This document shows positions 17,829-24,730 of a stretch of DNA of 30,270 nucleotides, piece after piece (within the stretch, counting starts at the first letter, position 1; the number at the start of each line of letters is the position of its first letter). Origin of the DNA: DATFLS01 sp964413425 (lineage in GTDB: Bacteria > Fidelibacterota > JAANXI01). The notes beneath the pieces were generated by a model. It worked only from the letters and a program-made list of their open reading frames with translations, was not told where the DNA came from and did not search any database. Location of the stretch: assembly GCA_964413425.1 (NCBI GenBank), contig CAYPST010000045.1:1-30270 (forward strand). Direction: 5' to 3'. The position numbers and the translations under genes were made by a program.

Positions 17829-17838
17829 TACCAGACTC

Positions 17839-18576
17839 ATGATTAAAATTCAAAATTTACATAAAACATTCGAGGGTCGGAAGATTTATAATGGGTTAAA
17901 TTTGACGATTCCGGATCAGAAGATTACGGTCATTCTCGGGAAAAGCGGGGTGGGGAAGAGTATTTTGCTGAAACACATCCTGGGGCTCGTTTTGCCTGAT
18001 AAAGGGCGGATTGAGATTGAAGGCCGGGATATTACCCGGTTATCTGCACAAGAGAGACGCCAAACCCGCCTCCAATTCGGAATGGTTTTTCAGCACTCGG
18101 CTTTATTGGATTCGCTCACCGTTGAAGAGAATGTCGGATTGGGCTTGCGGAAACTAACGCAATTAGAGGAGAAAGACATTCATCGCACGGTGCGAAGATG
18201 CCTGGAGTCGGTGGGGCTTGAAGAGGCTGGTCATTTGCTGCCTGAAAAATTGAGTGGAGGAATGCGGAAACGCGTGGCGTTTGCCAGGGCCGTGGTCATG
18301 AATCCCCCGTATCTGCTTTATGACGAACCCACAACCGGCTTGGATCCGACCGCCGCAAGCACCATTAGCGATCTGATAACGCAATTTAATCAGGAGTTTC
18401 AGATAACGTCGATAGTCGTGACCCATGATGTCGGCGCAACGCTGCACATCGCCGATCGGATCGTGCTCCTGGAGGAAGGAAAAATTCAATTGGAATACAC
18501 ACCAGAGGAATTTCGATCCAGTGATCATCCTCTGGTCCAATCGTTTTTGGGAACCAGTTCGACAGTGATGGATTAG
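17839..18576 (+). CDS. mlaF: MlaF-type ABC transporter ATP-binding protein
   Basis: 245-aa ABC ATPase. Walker A GKSGVGKS at residues 34-41, signature LSGGMRKR beginning at L138, Walker B LLYDEPTTGLDP, and H-loop VVTHD. The MRKR after LSGG and the overall pattern match MlaF, the motor of the lipid transporter that maintains outer-membrane asymmetry. No MlaE permease or MlaD MCE protein is adjacent, so the partner genes must be elsewhere. The ATG and second codon are the right target copy of element A, and no Shine-Dalgarno is present; before insertion the start would have been 9 nt after the nrdR stop. Confidence 0.82.
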   Translation: MIKIQNLHKTFEGRKIYNGLNLTIPDQKITVILGKSGVGKSILLKHILGLVLPDKGRIEIEGRDITRLSAQERRQTRLQFGMVFQHSALLDSLTVEENVGLGLRKLTQLEEKDIHRTVRRCLESVGLEEAGHLLPEKLSGGMRKRVAFARAVVMNPPYLLYDEPTTGLDPTAASTISDLITQFNQEFQITSIVVTHDVGATLHIADRIVLLEEGKIQLEYTPEEFRSSDHPLVQSFLGTSSTVMD

Positions 18577-18577
18577 A

Positions 18578-19879
18578 ATGTGTATGAACTATTTCCGACT
18601 TCTTCATCGGGTACCGGGTTGCGGCTTATTTATGCTGACGGTTATCGGGGTGCTGATGTTGGGGTGCGGGGAGCGAGCGCGCATTAACCCCTTTGATCCA
18701 GCAGGATCCCGCAATCCGGACGTCTTCCGGCTCAAAGTGAAATCGAGTCCCGAGCATGTGATTTTGGACTGGAATCCGATAGACAGTCCGGATTTGACTG
18801 GTTTCAACATCTATCGCGCCATTGCGCCGAAGCCCCTGCAACATTATGCCCAGGTACCAGCAGACAGTTCGGACTATATGGACACCAGCGATATAGAACC
18901 CGGGCAGACGTATGTCTATGGAATTTCCGCTCAGGGTGAGCATGATGAAACACCGATATCCCCCTTAGATACAATCACGACCGGGAACTCGTGGTGGTGG
19001 GTGTTGTCGGAGGGCAGCGGCCCGTTATCACAACTCTCACATGATGGCTTGCACGTGTACCAAACTTTCCCCCAGTACAGCTCCCCACGGTTTATCGTTG
19101 CCGATCAGAGTAATACGGGGGTATTTCTGTATGATTTTGCAGGCGGGAGCATTTATTATCAGTGGGGCAATGGAGCGATCAGAAAGCTGGCGGATGGATT
19201 TTTTTCGGTGCGCGACATGTTCTATAACGGAACACACGGATATATTACCCTTATCCCGGAACGCGATACGGCGATCAATTTGATCTCTATCCAGGGAGGA
19301 CGAACCCAAACGGTACAGATTACCACGACAGCGCTGATAAATGCGGGCGCTGCCTCCTCTTCCGGTACAACCTGGATCGCTGCGGAGGATTCGTTGTTTT
19401 ATATTCAGGGGAGTGTTCTTCAATTGTATTATACAACGGAGGAGGAGGGGCCGCCGATTACTGCTGTCGAGCCGGTGCGTGGTGATACGGTTTTTGTATG
19501 TTTGGAGACAGCAAATGAACTCCGGAGGATTGTCGCTGATCCGGCACACACCGGACGAGGTAAGGTGGATACGACCTTTACCAATCTCGGGGCTCCTCTA
19601 AAAATTGTACATAATCGCAGTGATCTGAGTACCTGGATACACACGGTGAACAATGAGCGCCATGAGCTCTACAGATATACCTCTGCGGGCATGCAAAGGA
19701 TGCTGACCGGATTGGAGCATGTATTGGGAATGGATGTGAATCCGGTAAGTAATGCTTGCCTTATCGCCGATTATGGAACCGGTGCGGTCTATCGGGTTTC
19801 GCCGGACGGGACGGTAAGAAAAAAGGAATCCCTGGCAGGCTGGATATTTGATATCGCTGCACAGCCCATTCGAGAATAA
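18578..19879 (+). CDS. FN3-containing lipoprotein with propeller-like C-terminal region
   Basis: 433 aa. A signal peptide ends in a good lipobox LMLGC (C30); GERARINPFDPAGSRNPD follows, then a fibronectin type III domain (about 50-125, with VILDWNPI and LTGFNIYR). The rest is repetitive beta structure (FIVADQSNTGVFLYDF, CLIADYGTGAVYRVSPDGTV), like NHL/beta-propeller blades. Probably an extracytoplasmic binding or scaffold protein; no enzyme motif is seen. ATG 18578 follows the mlaF stop by 1 nt; ATG 18584 is an alternative. Tight coupling to mlaF hints at envelope function. Confidence 0.7.
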   Translation: MCMNYFRLLHRVPGCGLFMLTVIGVLMLGCGERARINPFDPAGSRNPDVFRLKVKSSPEHVILDWNPIDSPDLTGFNIYRAIAPKPLQHYAQVPADSSDYMDTSDIEPGQTYVYGISAQGEHDETPISPLDTITTGNSWWWVLSEGSGPLSQLSHDGLHVYQTFPQYSSPRFIVADQSNTGVFLYDFAGGSIYYQWGNGAIRKLADGFFSVRDMFYNGTHGYITLIPERDTAINLISIQGGRTQTVQITTTALINAGAASSSGTTWIAAEDSLFYIQGSVLQLYYTTEEEGPPITAVEPVRGDTVFVCLETANELRRIVADPAHTGRGKVDTTFTNLGAPLKIVHNRSDLSTWIHTVNNERHELYRYTSAGMQRMLTGLEHVLGMDVNPVSNACLIADYGTGAVYRVSPDGTVRKKESLAGWIFDIAAQPIRE

Positions 19880-19901
19880 GGAGATACGAAAAGGAGGGAA
19901 C

Positions 19902-20066
19902 ATGATTGATCCGCAGTTGTTAGAAATTTTGGCTTGTCCGAAGTGTAAAGGGGATCTGGAGTATAACGAAAGTGAACAATATCTTATTTGTAATGAGTGC
20001 CGGTTAAAATATCGGATCGAGGATGATATCCCGATCATGTTAATCGACGAAGCAGAGAACTTTTGA
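19902..20066 (+). CDS. Trm112/UPF0434-like zinc-ribbon protein
   Basis: 54-aa protein starting MIDPQLLEILACPKC, the hallmark of the bacterial Trm112-like family. Zinc ligands C12, C15, C30 and C33; DIPIMLIDEAENF closes it as usual. Eukaryotic and archaeal Trm112 activates methyltransferases; the bacterial role is poorly defined. The ATG at 19902 is preceded by AAGGAGGG 4 nt earlier; an upstream in-frame start would lie inside the previous gene. A SAM methyltransferase gene lies 2.1 kb downstream but no link is shown. Confidence 0.88.
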   Translation: MIDPQLLEILACPKCKGDLEYNESEQYLICNECRLKYRIEDDIPIMLIDEAENF

Positions 20067-20126
20067 GTAAAGAGAGTTCCGGACGCTTTGCTTGATATGC
20101 CCGAGTTATTCACCTAAATTACCGTG

Positions 20127-20918
20127 ATGAATGATGTGAAAATGTATGGTGGAAAAATTGTTGTAATCTTCGTATTAGTCGTTTCTGTTCTCGGCTGTAA
20201 CCGGGCCACCCGAGTTGAATCGCAGGATACGGACTTTCGATTCAACCGGGGCAAACAACGGTTCCAGGAGGGGAAGTATTACAGGGCCATTGATGATTTC
20301 AACTTTGTGGTTTTAAACAGTCCTGGCGATGATCGGGCTGACGACGCTCAGCTGTTCTTAGCGGACTCGCATTTTGAAATGAAAGAGTATATGGTCGCAG
20401 CTTCTGAATATCGTCGGCTGGCGCAGAAATATCCGGAGAGCCCTTTGGTGGAGCAAGCCCGGTATAAACTTGGGCTCTGCCTGGTAAATCTTTCTCCCCA
20501 CTATCAGCTGCAGCAGGAATATACCCGACAGGCTATTAATACTCTCCAGGGATTCGTGGAAGATTACCCTTACTCCACACACGCGGAGGAGGTCACCCAA
20601 CTCATTGAAGAACTGCGTACAAAATTAGCTCATAAAGTATACAGTAATGCACATTTATATTATATACTTCGCCAGTATGATTCGGCGCTCATTTACTATG
20701 ATCAGCTCATAAACAATTATTATGATACTCCCTGGGCAGACCTGACTCGCCTGGAGAGGGCAAAATCCCTATTGAGATTAGACCGAACAACAGAAGCGAG
20801 AACGGAACTGGAAGACCTTCTGCAAAGAGAGCCCAGGCGGGACATTCGTTCGGAAGCCCGGCGACTCCTGCAAGAGAACCCACCTGAATCGTCAACAGTG
20901 ACCCAAGCAGAGCGCTAA
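20127..20918 (+). CDS. bamD: BamD-like outer-membrane assembly lipoprotein
   Basis: 263 aa. A signal peptide ends in SVLGC (C24), then FRFNRGKQRFQEGKYYRAI begins a series of TPRs (AQLFLADSHFEMKEYMVAA; ARYKLGLCLVNLSP; HLYYILRQYDSALIYYD), about five units, matching the BamD/ComL layout of outer-membrane beta-barrel assembly factors. FNFVVLNSPGDDRADDAQ and QKYPESPLVEQA are characteristic spacers. The start could be GTG 20124 or ATG 20127; neither has a clear ribosome site. nadD begins 12 nt after its stop. Other YfiO-like TPR lipoproteins cannot be fully excluded. Confidence 0.82.
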   Translation: MNDVKMYGGKIVVIFVLVVSVLGCNRATRVESQDTDFRFNRGKQRFQEGKYYRAIDDFNFVVLNSPGDDRADDAQLFLADSHFEMKEYMVAASEYRRLAQKYPESPLVEQARYKLGLCLVNLSPHYQLQQEYTRQAINTLQGFVEDYPYSTHAEEVTQLIEELRTKLAHKVYSNAHLYYILRQYDSALIYYDQLINNYYDTPWADLTRLERAKSLLRLDRTTEARTELEDLLQREPRRDIRSEARRLLQENPPESSTVTQAER

Positions 20919-20930
20919 GAAGAATTCTTC

Positions 20931-21521
20931 ATGCACATCTGTCTGGTTGGCGGCACATTTGATCCCCCTCACTGGGGACATGTCTTACTGGCGGAAACGT
21001 TGTATACGCAAATGCCGGTTGAGCAGGTGGTGTTTGTCCCGGCCGCTATTCCACCGCATAAACGTAACGAGTCAATCGGTACTGCAGAGCATCGGGTTCG
21101 GATGCTCGAGTTAATCTGCCGGCAGAATACCCATTTCCAGGTGGACTCCAGAGAGGTGGATCGGGGGGGAGTGAGTTATTCCATAGATACCGTGCGAGCT
21201 GTGAGAGCAGAAAGGGATCTCGGGCGGGACGATCTCGGATTTCTCATCGGGACTGACAACTTTGTGGATCTACAAAATTGGAAAGAGGCGGAGCAACTGG
21301 TACATGCCTGCCGCATTCTTGTTATGCCGCGGCTGCACTATCCGATTCCGGAGGATGCTCCTTTTCGTGACCAGGTCGAGTATGTGGATTTGCCAATCGT
21401 GGAAATTTCGAGCAGCACAATACGAAATCGAGTGCAACAGGGTCTATCTATCCGGTATTATGTTCTGCCCGAAATAGAACAGTACATTCACGAGCACGAA
21501 CTTTATACGTACCGGGATTAA
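20931..21521 (+). CDS. nadD: Nicotinate-nucleotide adenylyltransferase NadD
   Basis: Adenylates nicotinate mononucleotide in NAD synthesis; 196 aa, typical length. The nucleotidyltransferase motif GGTFDPPHWGH (residues 7-17) supplies the HxGH pair, and VEISSSTIRNRVQQG near the C-terminus is the ISSTxIR motif. PPHKR at about residue 43 is also family-typical. A perfect 12-bp palindrome (20919-20930) fills the gap from the bamD stop to the start codon and contains the only purine-rich ribosome site. No gene follows for 688 bp. Confidence 0.95.
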   Translation: MHICLVGGTFDPPHWGHVLLAETLYTQMPVEQVVFVPAAIPPHKRNESIGTAEHRVRMLELICRQNTHFQVDSREVDRGGVSYSIDTVRAVRAERDLGRDDLGFLIGTDNFVDLQNWKEAEQLVHACRILVMPRLHYPIPEDAPFRDQVEYVDLPIVEISSSTIRNRVQQGLSIRYYVLPEIEQYIHEHELYTYRD

Positions 21522-21597
21522 TCATTTAGAACGTATGTACGTACCATTGTATCGCTCATGCGGCCTTTTCCAGCCAAAGCATTTAGAGTCTGCTTAT

Positions 21598-21832
21598 GAG
21601 TCTATTTAGAAAACGCCTCGCCCCGAAGGGATGCTCCGAAGTCCCAGAAGGGATCCCGTTGGGGGAGTCTCTTCGAGGCCTTCGGCAAAGAGATCCCGTG
21701 ACGACGGGACAAAGAAAAAATAAACGATATCTGCCTCAATACCGAATGAAATTTTGTATATATGTTATATCAATAATCAACATAAGTTACTTTTAGCATC
21801 ATGCATCAGGCTCATGTTTTCTAAACACTCTC
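21598..21832. mobile_element. MITE-like element C (235 bp)
   Basis: Left end GAGTCTATTTAGAAAAC and inverted right end GAGAGTGTTTAGAAAAC share GAG and the last ten bases. Perfect 6-bp flanking repeat GCTTAT (21592-21597 and 21833-21838). The left interior is GC-rich with nested inverted repeats, including TCCCGT/ACGGGA (21694-21709); the right half is AT-rich. The left 106 bases match element D at 30209 except for one base and an extra 45-bp block (21634-21678). Another GAGTCT just outside the left end (21586) may be chance or a remnant of an earlier insertion. Confidence 0.85.
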
Positions 21833-22059
21833 GCTTATAGGTATGATTCTGAAATACGCGGATTTTCGAAGTACATAGGTGACTCTTCATCAGGAATCTT
21901 CGCATGGCTGTTGTTCTGTCTTTCCGCTTTCTATGATACCATGTCATCATTCACACAATTGAATGCTTCCCATTGATGGGACGATTGGCAAAAGGTGGAT
22001 TAAAAATTCAGTCCGTTGCGGTTTGAAAGCATGCAATATATATTAGTCACGATTGGGCA

Positions 22060-22175
22060 GCACCTCTCCGGACCGGGAGAAGTAGTGTGGATCGCGAAGC
22101 ACTATCAGGCGATTTTCTCCGGCCTCCTTGGAGGATGCGCCGGAGTTCTATGTCGCGAGAGCAGGTTCTCGTTCG
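22060..22175 (+). other. GC-rich hairpin cluster upstream of the methyltransferase
   Basis: Three candidate stem-loops lie in 115 nt: TCTCC/GGAGA (22065-22069 with 22076-22080); CTCCGGC/GCCGGAG (22117-22123 with 22139-22145) enclosing a CTCC/GGAG tip; and CGAGA/TCTCG (22156-22160 with 22167-22171). None is followed by a T-tract. It could be a structured 5' leader; it matches no riboswitch I recognise. It is also open in frame with the methyltransferase from GTG 22087, so it may be coding. Confidence 0.4.
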
Positions 22176-22209
22176 TGTTTACCGGGGTGAAGAAGAGAAG
22201 ACCAGCGTC

Positions 22210-22959
22210 ATGAAGGAAGTTCCCCCATACGCCAAGCTGGCTGATATCTATGATATTGTGATGTCATACATTGATTATGAGGTATGGATAGAATACGTGC
22301 ATGAACTTTGTCTTACCCATGATATTCAACCGGGCAGGACACTCGATATCTCCTGTGGTACCGGAAATTCTGTTCCGTTTATACAGGGCTGGTGCGGCGA
22401 AGTGTACTGTATGGATCTCAATAAGACTATGATACAACAGCTCCTGAGAAAACATGCCGGGATGCGGGGACGTGCCTGGGTGGGAGATATGTCCGCTCTT
22501 CCGGTAAACGCAGTATTCGATTTGATTATCAATCTGCAGGACTCGGTGAATTATTACAGGGATCTGCAGGAGATCACATCACATCTTGGCGAGATATACC
22601 CCTTTATTTCAAAGAATGGTGCGTATATATTTGATTTTTCCACGGCGGAAAATGTGCGAAGGAACTTTATCGACTTGCACGAGATCTACGAGGATGATGA
22701 GTATGGATACGAACGAGTGAATACATTTTATTCCGGGAACAAGATGAATAAAACCGAATTTCTCATCTGGGAAATTACCAGGGGAGAAAAACGTACGTAT
22801 AAGGAAACGCATATACAGCGGATGTATTCTATGGAAGAGATAGAGGCCTGTTTACGGGAGAGCCCCTTCGAACGTTGGACCATGTATGAAGACGAAACGC
22901 TCCGTCCGCCGACAGGAGAGACGGAAAGAGTCCATGTTGTGAGTTTTCCCGAGGGATAA
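22210..22959 (+). CDS. Class I SAM-dependent methyltransferase
   Basis: 249 aa. PYAKLADIYDIVMSYIDYEVW is a typical N-terminus of small-molecule class I methyltransferases; motif I LDISCGTGNSVPFI (about residues 44-57) binds SAM, followed by acidic YCMDLNKTM (motif II) and VFDLIINLQDSVNYY (motif IV). The substrate is unknown. ATG 22210 fits the family start and has a purine-rich AGAAGAGAAG upstream; the frame stays open to GTG 22087, which has GGGAGA upstream and would add 41 unfamiliar residues. Its TAA overlapped the ftsE start (TAATG) before element B inserted. Confidence 0.8.
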   Translation: MKEVPPYAKLADIYDIVMSYIDYEVWIEYVHELCLTHDIQPGRTLDISCGTGNSVPFIQGWCGEVYCMDLNKTMIQQLLRKHAGMRGRAWVGDMSALPVNAVFDLIINLQDSVNYYRDLQEITSHLGEIYPFISKNGAYIFDFSTAENVRRNFIDLHEIYEDDEYGYERVNTFYSGNKMNKTEFLIWEITRGEKRTYKETHIQRMYSMEEIEACLRESPFERWTMYEDETLRPPTGETERVHVVSFPEG

Positions 22960-22964
22960 TGATT

Positions 22965-23132
22965 GAGACCACTATAGAAACCACTGCCTGCCCCGACACG
23001 TCGGGGAATGATCACGAATTGTATAATAGACTAAAACATACTCATGATATTGTGTAATAAAAGAATAATAGCGATTATATTCCTCATATGATCAATGTAA
23101 AAGATTTCCGCTACACTTTTTAGACCAGACTC
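22965..23132. mobile_element. MITE-like element B (168 bp) between methyltransferase and ftsE
   Basis: Inverted right end GAGTCTGGTCTAAAAAG is nearly identical to that of element A; the left end GAGACCACTATAGAAAC is more diverged. Perfect 6-bp flanking repeat ATGATT (22959-22964 and 23133-23138), the same target as element A; the right copy is the first two codons of ftsE. The interior is AT-rich, with a CCCCGA/TCGGGG hairpin (22991-23006) lacking a T-tract and a TATAAT (23022) lacking a good -35. No coding capacity. Confidence 0.8.
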
Positions 23133-23786
23133 ATGATTTATTTCTACAATGTGCACCGAGATTACGGGCGAGGCGACGGAGTGGCGAGCTTAAACTTCAC
23201 CATCTATAAAGGTGAATTCGTCAATATTATCGGTCCTTCCGGGGCGGGAAAATCGACGGTATTGAAGCTGATCTACATGGATGAATTTCCCACCCAGGGG
23301 AAGGTCGTGGTGGATGGGTTCGATAGCTCGATGATTAAGAATCGGCAGATTCCCTATCTCCGGAGGCGGGTTGGGATGGTTTTCCAGGATTTTCAATTAC
23401 TGATGGATCGGAATGTCTATGAAAATGTGGCTCTGGCATTGCGGGTGACCAGAACGCACCGCCGGGTCATTAAGAAGCGGGTCCTGCAGGCGCTCAATAG
23501 TGTCGGGTTGGGCCATCGCGCCCATTATTATCCTCAGGAATTGTCCGGAGGAGAGCAGCAGCGCGTCTCCGTCGCCCGGGCCGTTGTGAAAGATCCCATT
23601 GTTCTCCTGGCTGATGAGCCCACCGGAAATCTTGATCCGGATGTGGCTCGTGAAATCGTGGCATTACTTCGCCGGATTCATGAAAAAGGAACGGCGGTAG
23701 TCATGGCAACCCATAATTATGGATTAATTCGGAATCTGCCGTTTCGTAGAATTCGATTGGAAAATGGCAGAATGGTGGACGAATGA
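23133..23786 (+). CDS. ftsE: Cell-division ABC ATPase FtsE
   Basis: 217 aa, typical FtsE length. Walker A GPSGAGKST at residues 34-42, signature LSGGEQQRVSVARAVV, Walker B VLLADEPTGNLDP and H-loop MATHN; VGMVFQDFQLLMDRNVYENV is the FtsE-type Q-loop. With FtsX it couples ATP hydrolysis to periplasmic wall hydrolases at the septum. The start codon lies in the right target copy of element B and has no Shine-Dalgarno; MIYFYNVHRDYG is the expected N-terminus. It overlaps ftsX by 4 nt. Confidence 0.95.
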   Translation: MIYFYNVHRDYGRGDGVASLNFTIYKGEFVNIIGPSGAGKSTVLKLIYMDEFPTQGKVVVDGFDSSMIKNRQIPYLRRRVGMVFQDFQLLMDRNVYENVALALRVTRTHRRVIKKRVLQALNSVGLGHRAHYYPQELSGGEQQRVSVARAVVKDPIVLLADEPTGNLDPDVAREIVALLRRIHEKGTAVVMATHNYGLIRNLPFRRIRLENGRMVDE

Positions 23787-24658
23787 GTGTTGGATTTCTG
23801 ATCAAAGAAGGTTTCACCGGGCTCACGCGGGCCAGGTTTCCCTCGTTCGCGGCCATTTTAACGATTGCGATTTCACTGACACTCCTGGGGATGGCGTACC
23901 TGATCGGGAGTGAAATGTACTCATTGCTAACGACCATGCGGGCGAAAGTCAAGATGGAAGTTTTTTTATTACCCAGTGCTACCGAGGGTGACAAAGCAAC
24001 CATTGAGGAATCATTAGAGTCTCATGAAGCCGTGGCCGCTTTTCAGTTCATTTCCAAGGAAGCGGCGGCGGCCCGTTTCCAGGAGGAATTCGGAGAGGAT
24101 ATTTACGAGGTATTAGGCGACAATCCGCTGCCGGTTTCTTATGCGGTCGATCTGACATCTTCCCACCAGTCATCAGAAGTCATCACTGCCTTTGTTCAGG
24201 AATTACGTCATCTGCCTGGGGTGGATGAAGTCCGCTATCGCCAGACCTTTTTGCGACTCCTGGAGCGGTATTATAAAGCTGCCCTCGTGGCCGGAGGAGT
24301 GATCCTGGCTGTTATTCTCGGGGCTGCCATCCTGTTGGTCGCCAATACCATTAAACTCAGTATTTTTGCAAAACGGGAGATCATCAGAATTATGCGCCTG
24401 GTAGGAGCAACGGACTTGTTCATCAAAACTCCGTTCATCGTGGAAGGAATTATCCATGGTATTCTGGGCGCGGGAGCAGCGCTGCTATTGCTTTCCGGGA
24501 TTATTTCCGGAACAAATTATCTTTTTGTTGGTATTGTGGAAACGGATATTCAGATGGGGTATCCGCTGATTGTGGGGGTGATAATAACCGGAACTTTGTT
24601 CGGATTAATCGGAAGCGCACGATCGATACGCTTATTCTTGTCGAGCGATCACCTGTAG
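23783..24658 (+). CDS. ftsX: Cell-division permease-like protein FtsX
   Basis: 291 aa. One membrane helix near residues 24-46, a large extracytoplasmic loop (about 50-165, with VKMEVFLLPSATEGD), then three C-terminal helices in an FtsX/MacB-type permease domain (KREIIRIMRLVGATDLFIKTPF). It overlaps ftsE by ATGA, the standard pair. A 12-nt direct repeat GGAAATGAGTTC occurs twice at 24658-24682 after its stop, of unknown meaning. Confidence 0.95.
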   Translation: MSVGFLIKEGFTGLTRARFPSFAAILTIAISLTLLGMAYLIGSEMYSLLTTMRAKVKMEVFLLPSATEGDKATIEESLESHEAVAAFQFISKEAAAARFQEEFGEDIYEVLGDNPLPVSYAVDLTSSHQSSEVITAFVQELRHLPGVDEVRYRQTFLRLLERYYKAALVAGGVILAVILGAAILLVANTIKLSIFAKREIIRIMRLVGATDLFIKTPFIVEGIIHGILGAGAALLLLSGIISGTNYLFVGIVETDIQMGYPLIVGVIITGTLFGLIGSARSIRLFLSSDHL

Positions 24659-24730
24659 GAAATGAGTTCTGGAAATGAGTTCGTGCTTGATTTTGGCCCG
24701 GCACTGAAATACTTTACTGAATAGGTTTAA

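Larger units (their letters stand above)
17690..17838. mobile_element. MITE-like element A (149 bp) between nrdR and mlaF
   Basis: Left end GAGTCTACTCTAAAAAG and right end, read inverted, GAGTCTGGTATAAAAAG match at 13 of 17 positions, forming imperfect terminal inverted repeats. The element is flanked by a perfect 6-bp direct repeat, ATGATT at 17684-17689 and 17839-17844; the right copy is the first two codons of mlaF. The interior has no ORF of note, but holds two GC-rich hairpins, one a good terminator. Size, inverted ends and target duplication indicate a non-autonomous element mobilised in trans. The same ends recur at 21598, 22965 and 30209. The parent transposon family is unknown. Confidence 0.85.
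21522..22209. other. 688-bp non-coding stretch between nadD and the methyltransferase
   Basis: Holds element C (21598-21832 plus its target copies) and about 370 bp of unique sequence. The part nearest the methyltransferase (22060-22175) is GC-rich with three potential hairpins. Small ORFs here (starting 21596 and 22016) look like chance reading through the repeat and leader. No tRNA, CRISPR or recognisable riboswitch is seen. Confidence 0.7.

Noticed and set aside
21596..21796. 66-aa ORF starting MSLFRKRLAPKG
   Set aside because: It runs through the GC-rich left half of element C and then AT-rich sequence, with no ribosome site and no resemblance to a known protein. Kept only as part of the C/D comparison.
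21598..21832. CRISPR-like or tandem repeat array in the nadD-methyltransferase gap
   Set aside because: There is no regular repeat-spacer pattern; repeats here are terminal inverted repeats and internal hairpins of one element.
22016..22213. 65-aa ORF before the methyltransferase
   Set aside because: No ribosome site, overlaps the hairpin-rich leader and the methyltransferase frame, and shows no protein-like pattern.
22999..23027. TATAAT at 23022 as an ftsE promoter within element B
   Set aside because: A good -10 match, but there is no acceptable -35 at 16-18 nt and the region is AT-rich, where such hexamers arise by chance.
23036..23050. Internal ACTCATGAT in element B as a second element end
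   Set aside because: It resembles the end/target junction but lacks the TTTTTAGACC part of the inverted end and has no matching left partner with a 6-bp repeat.
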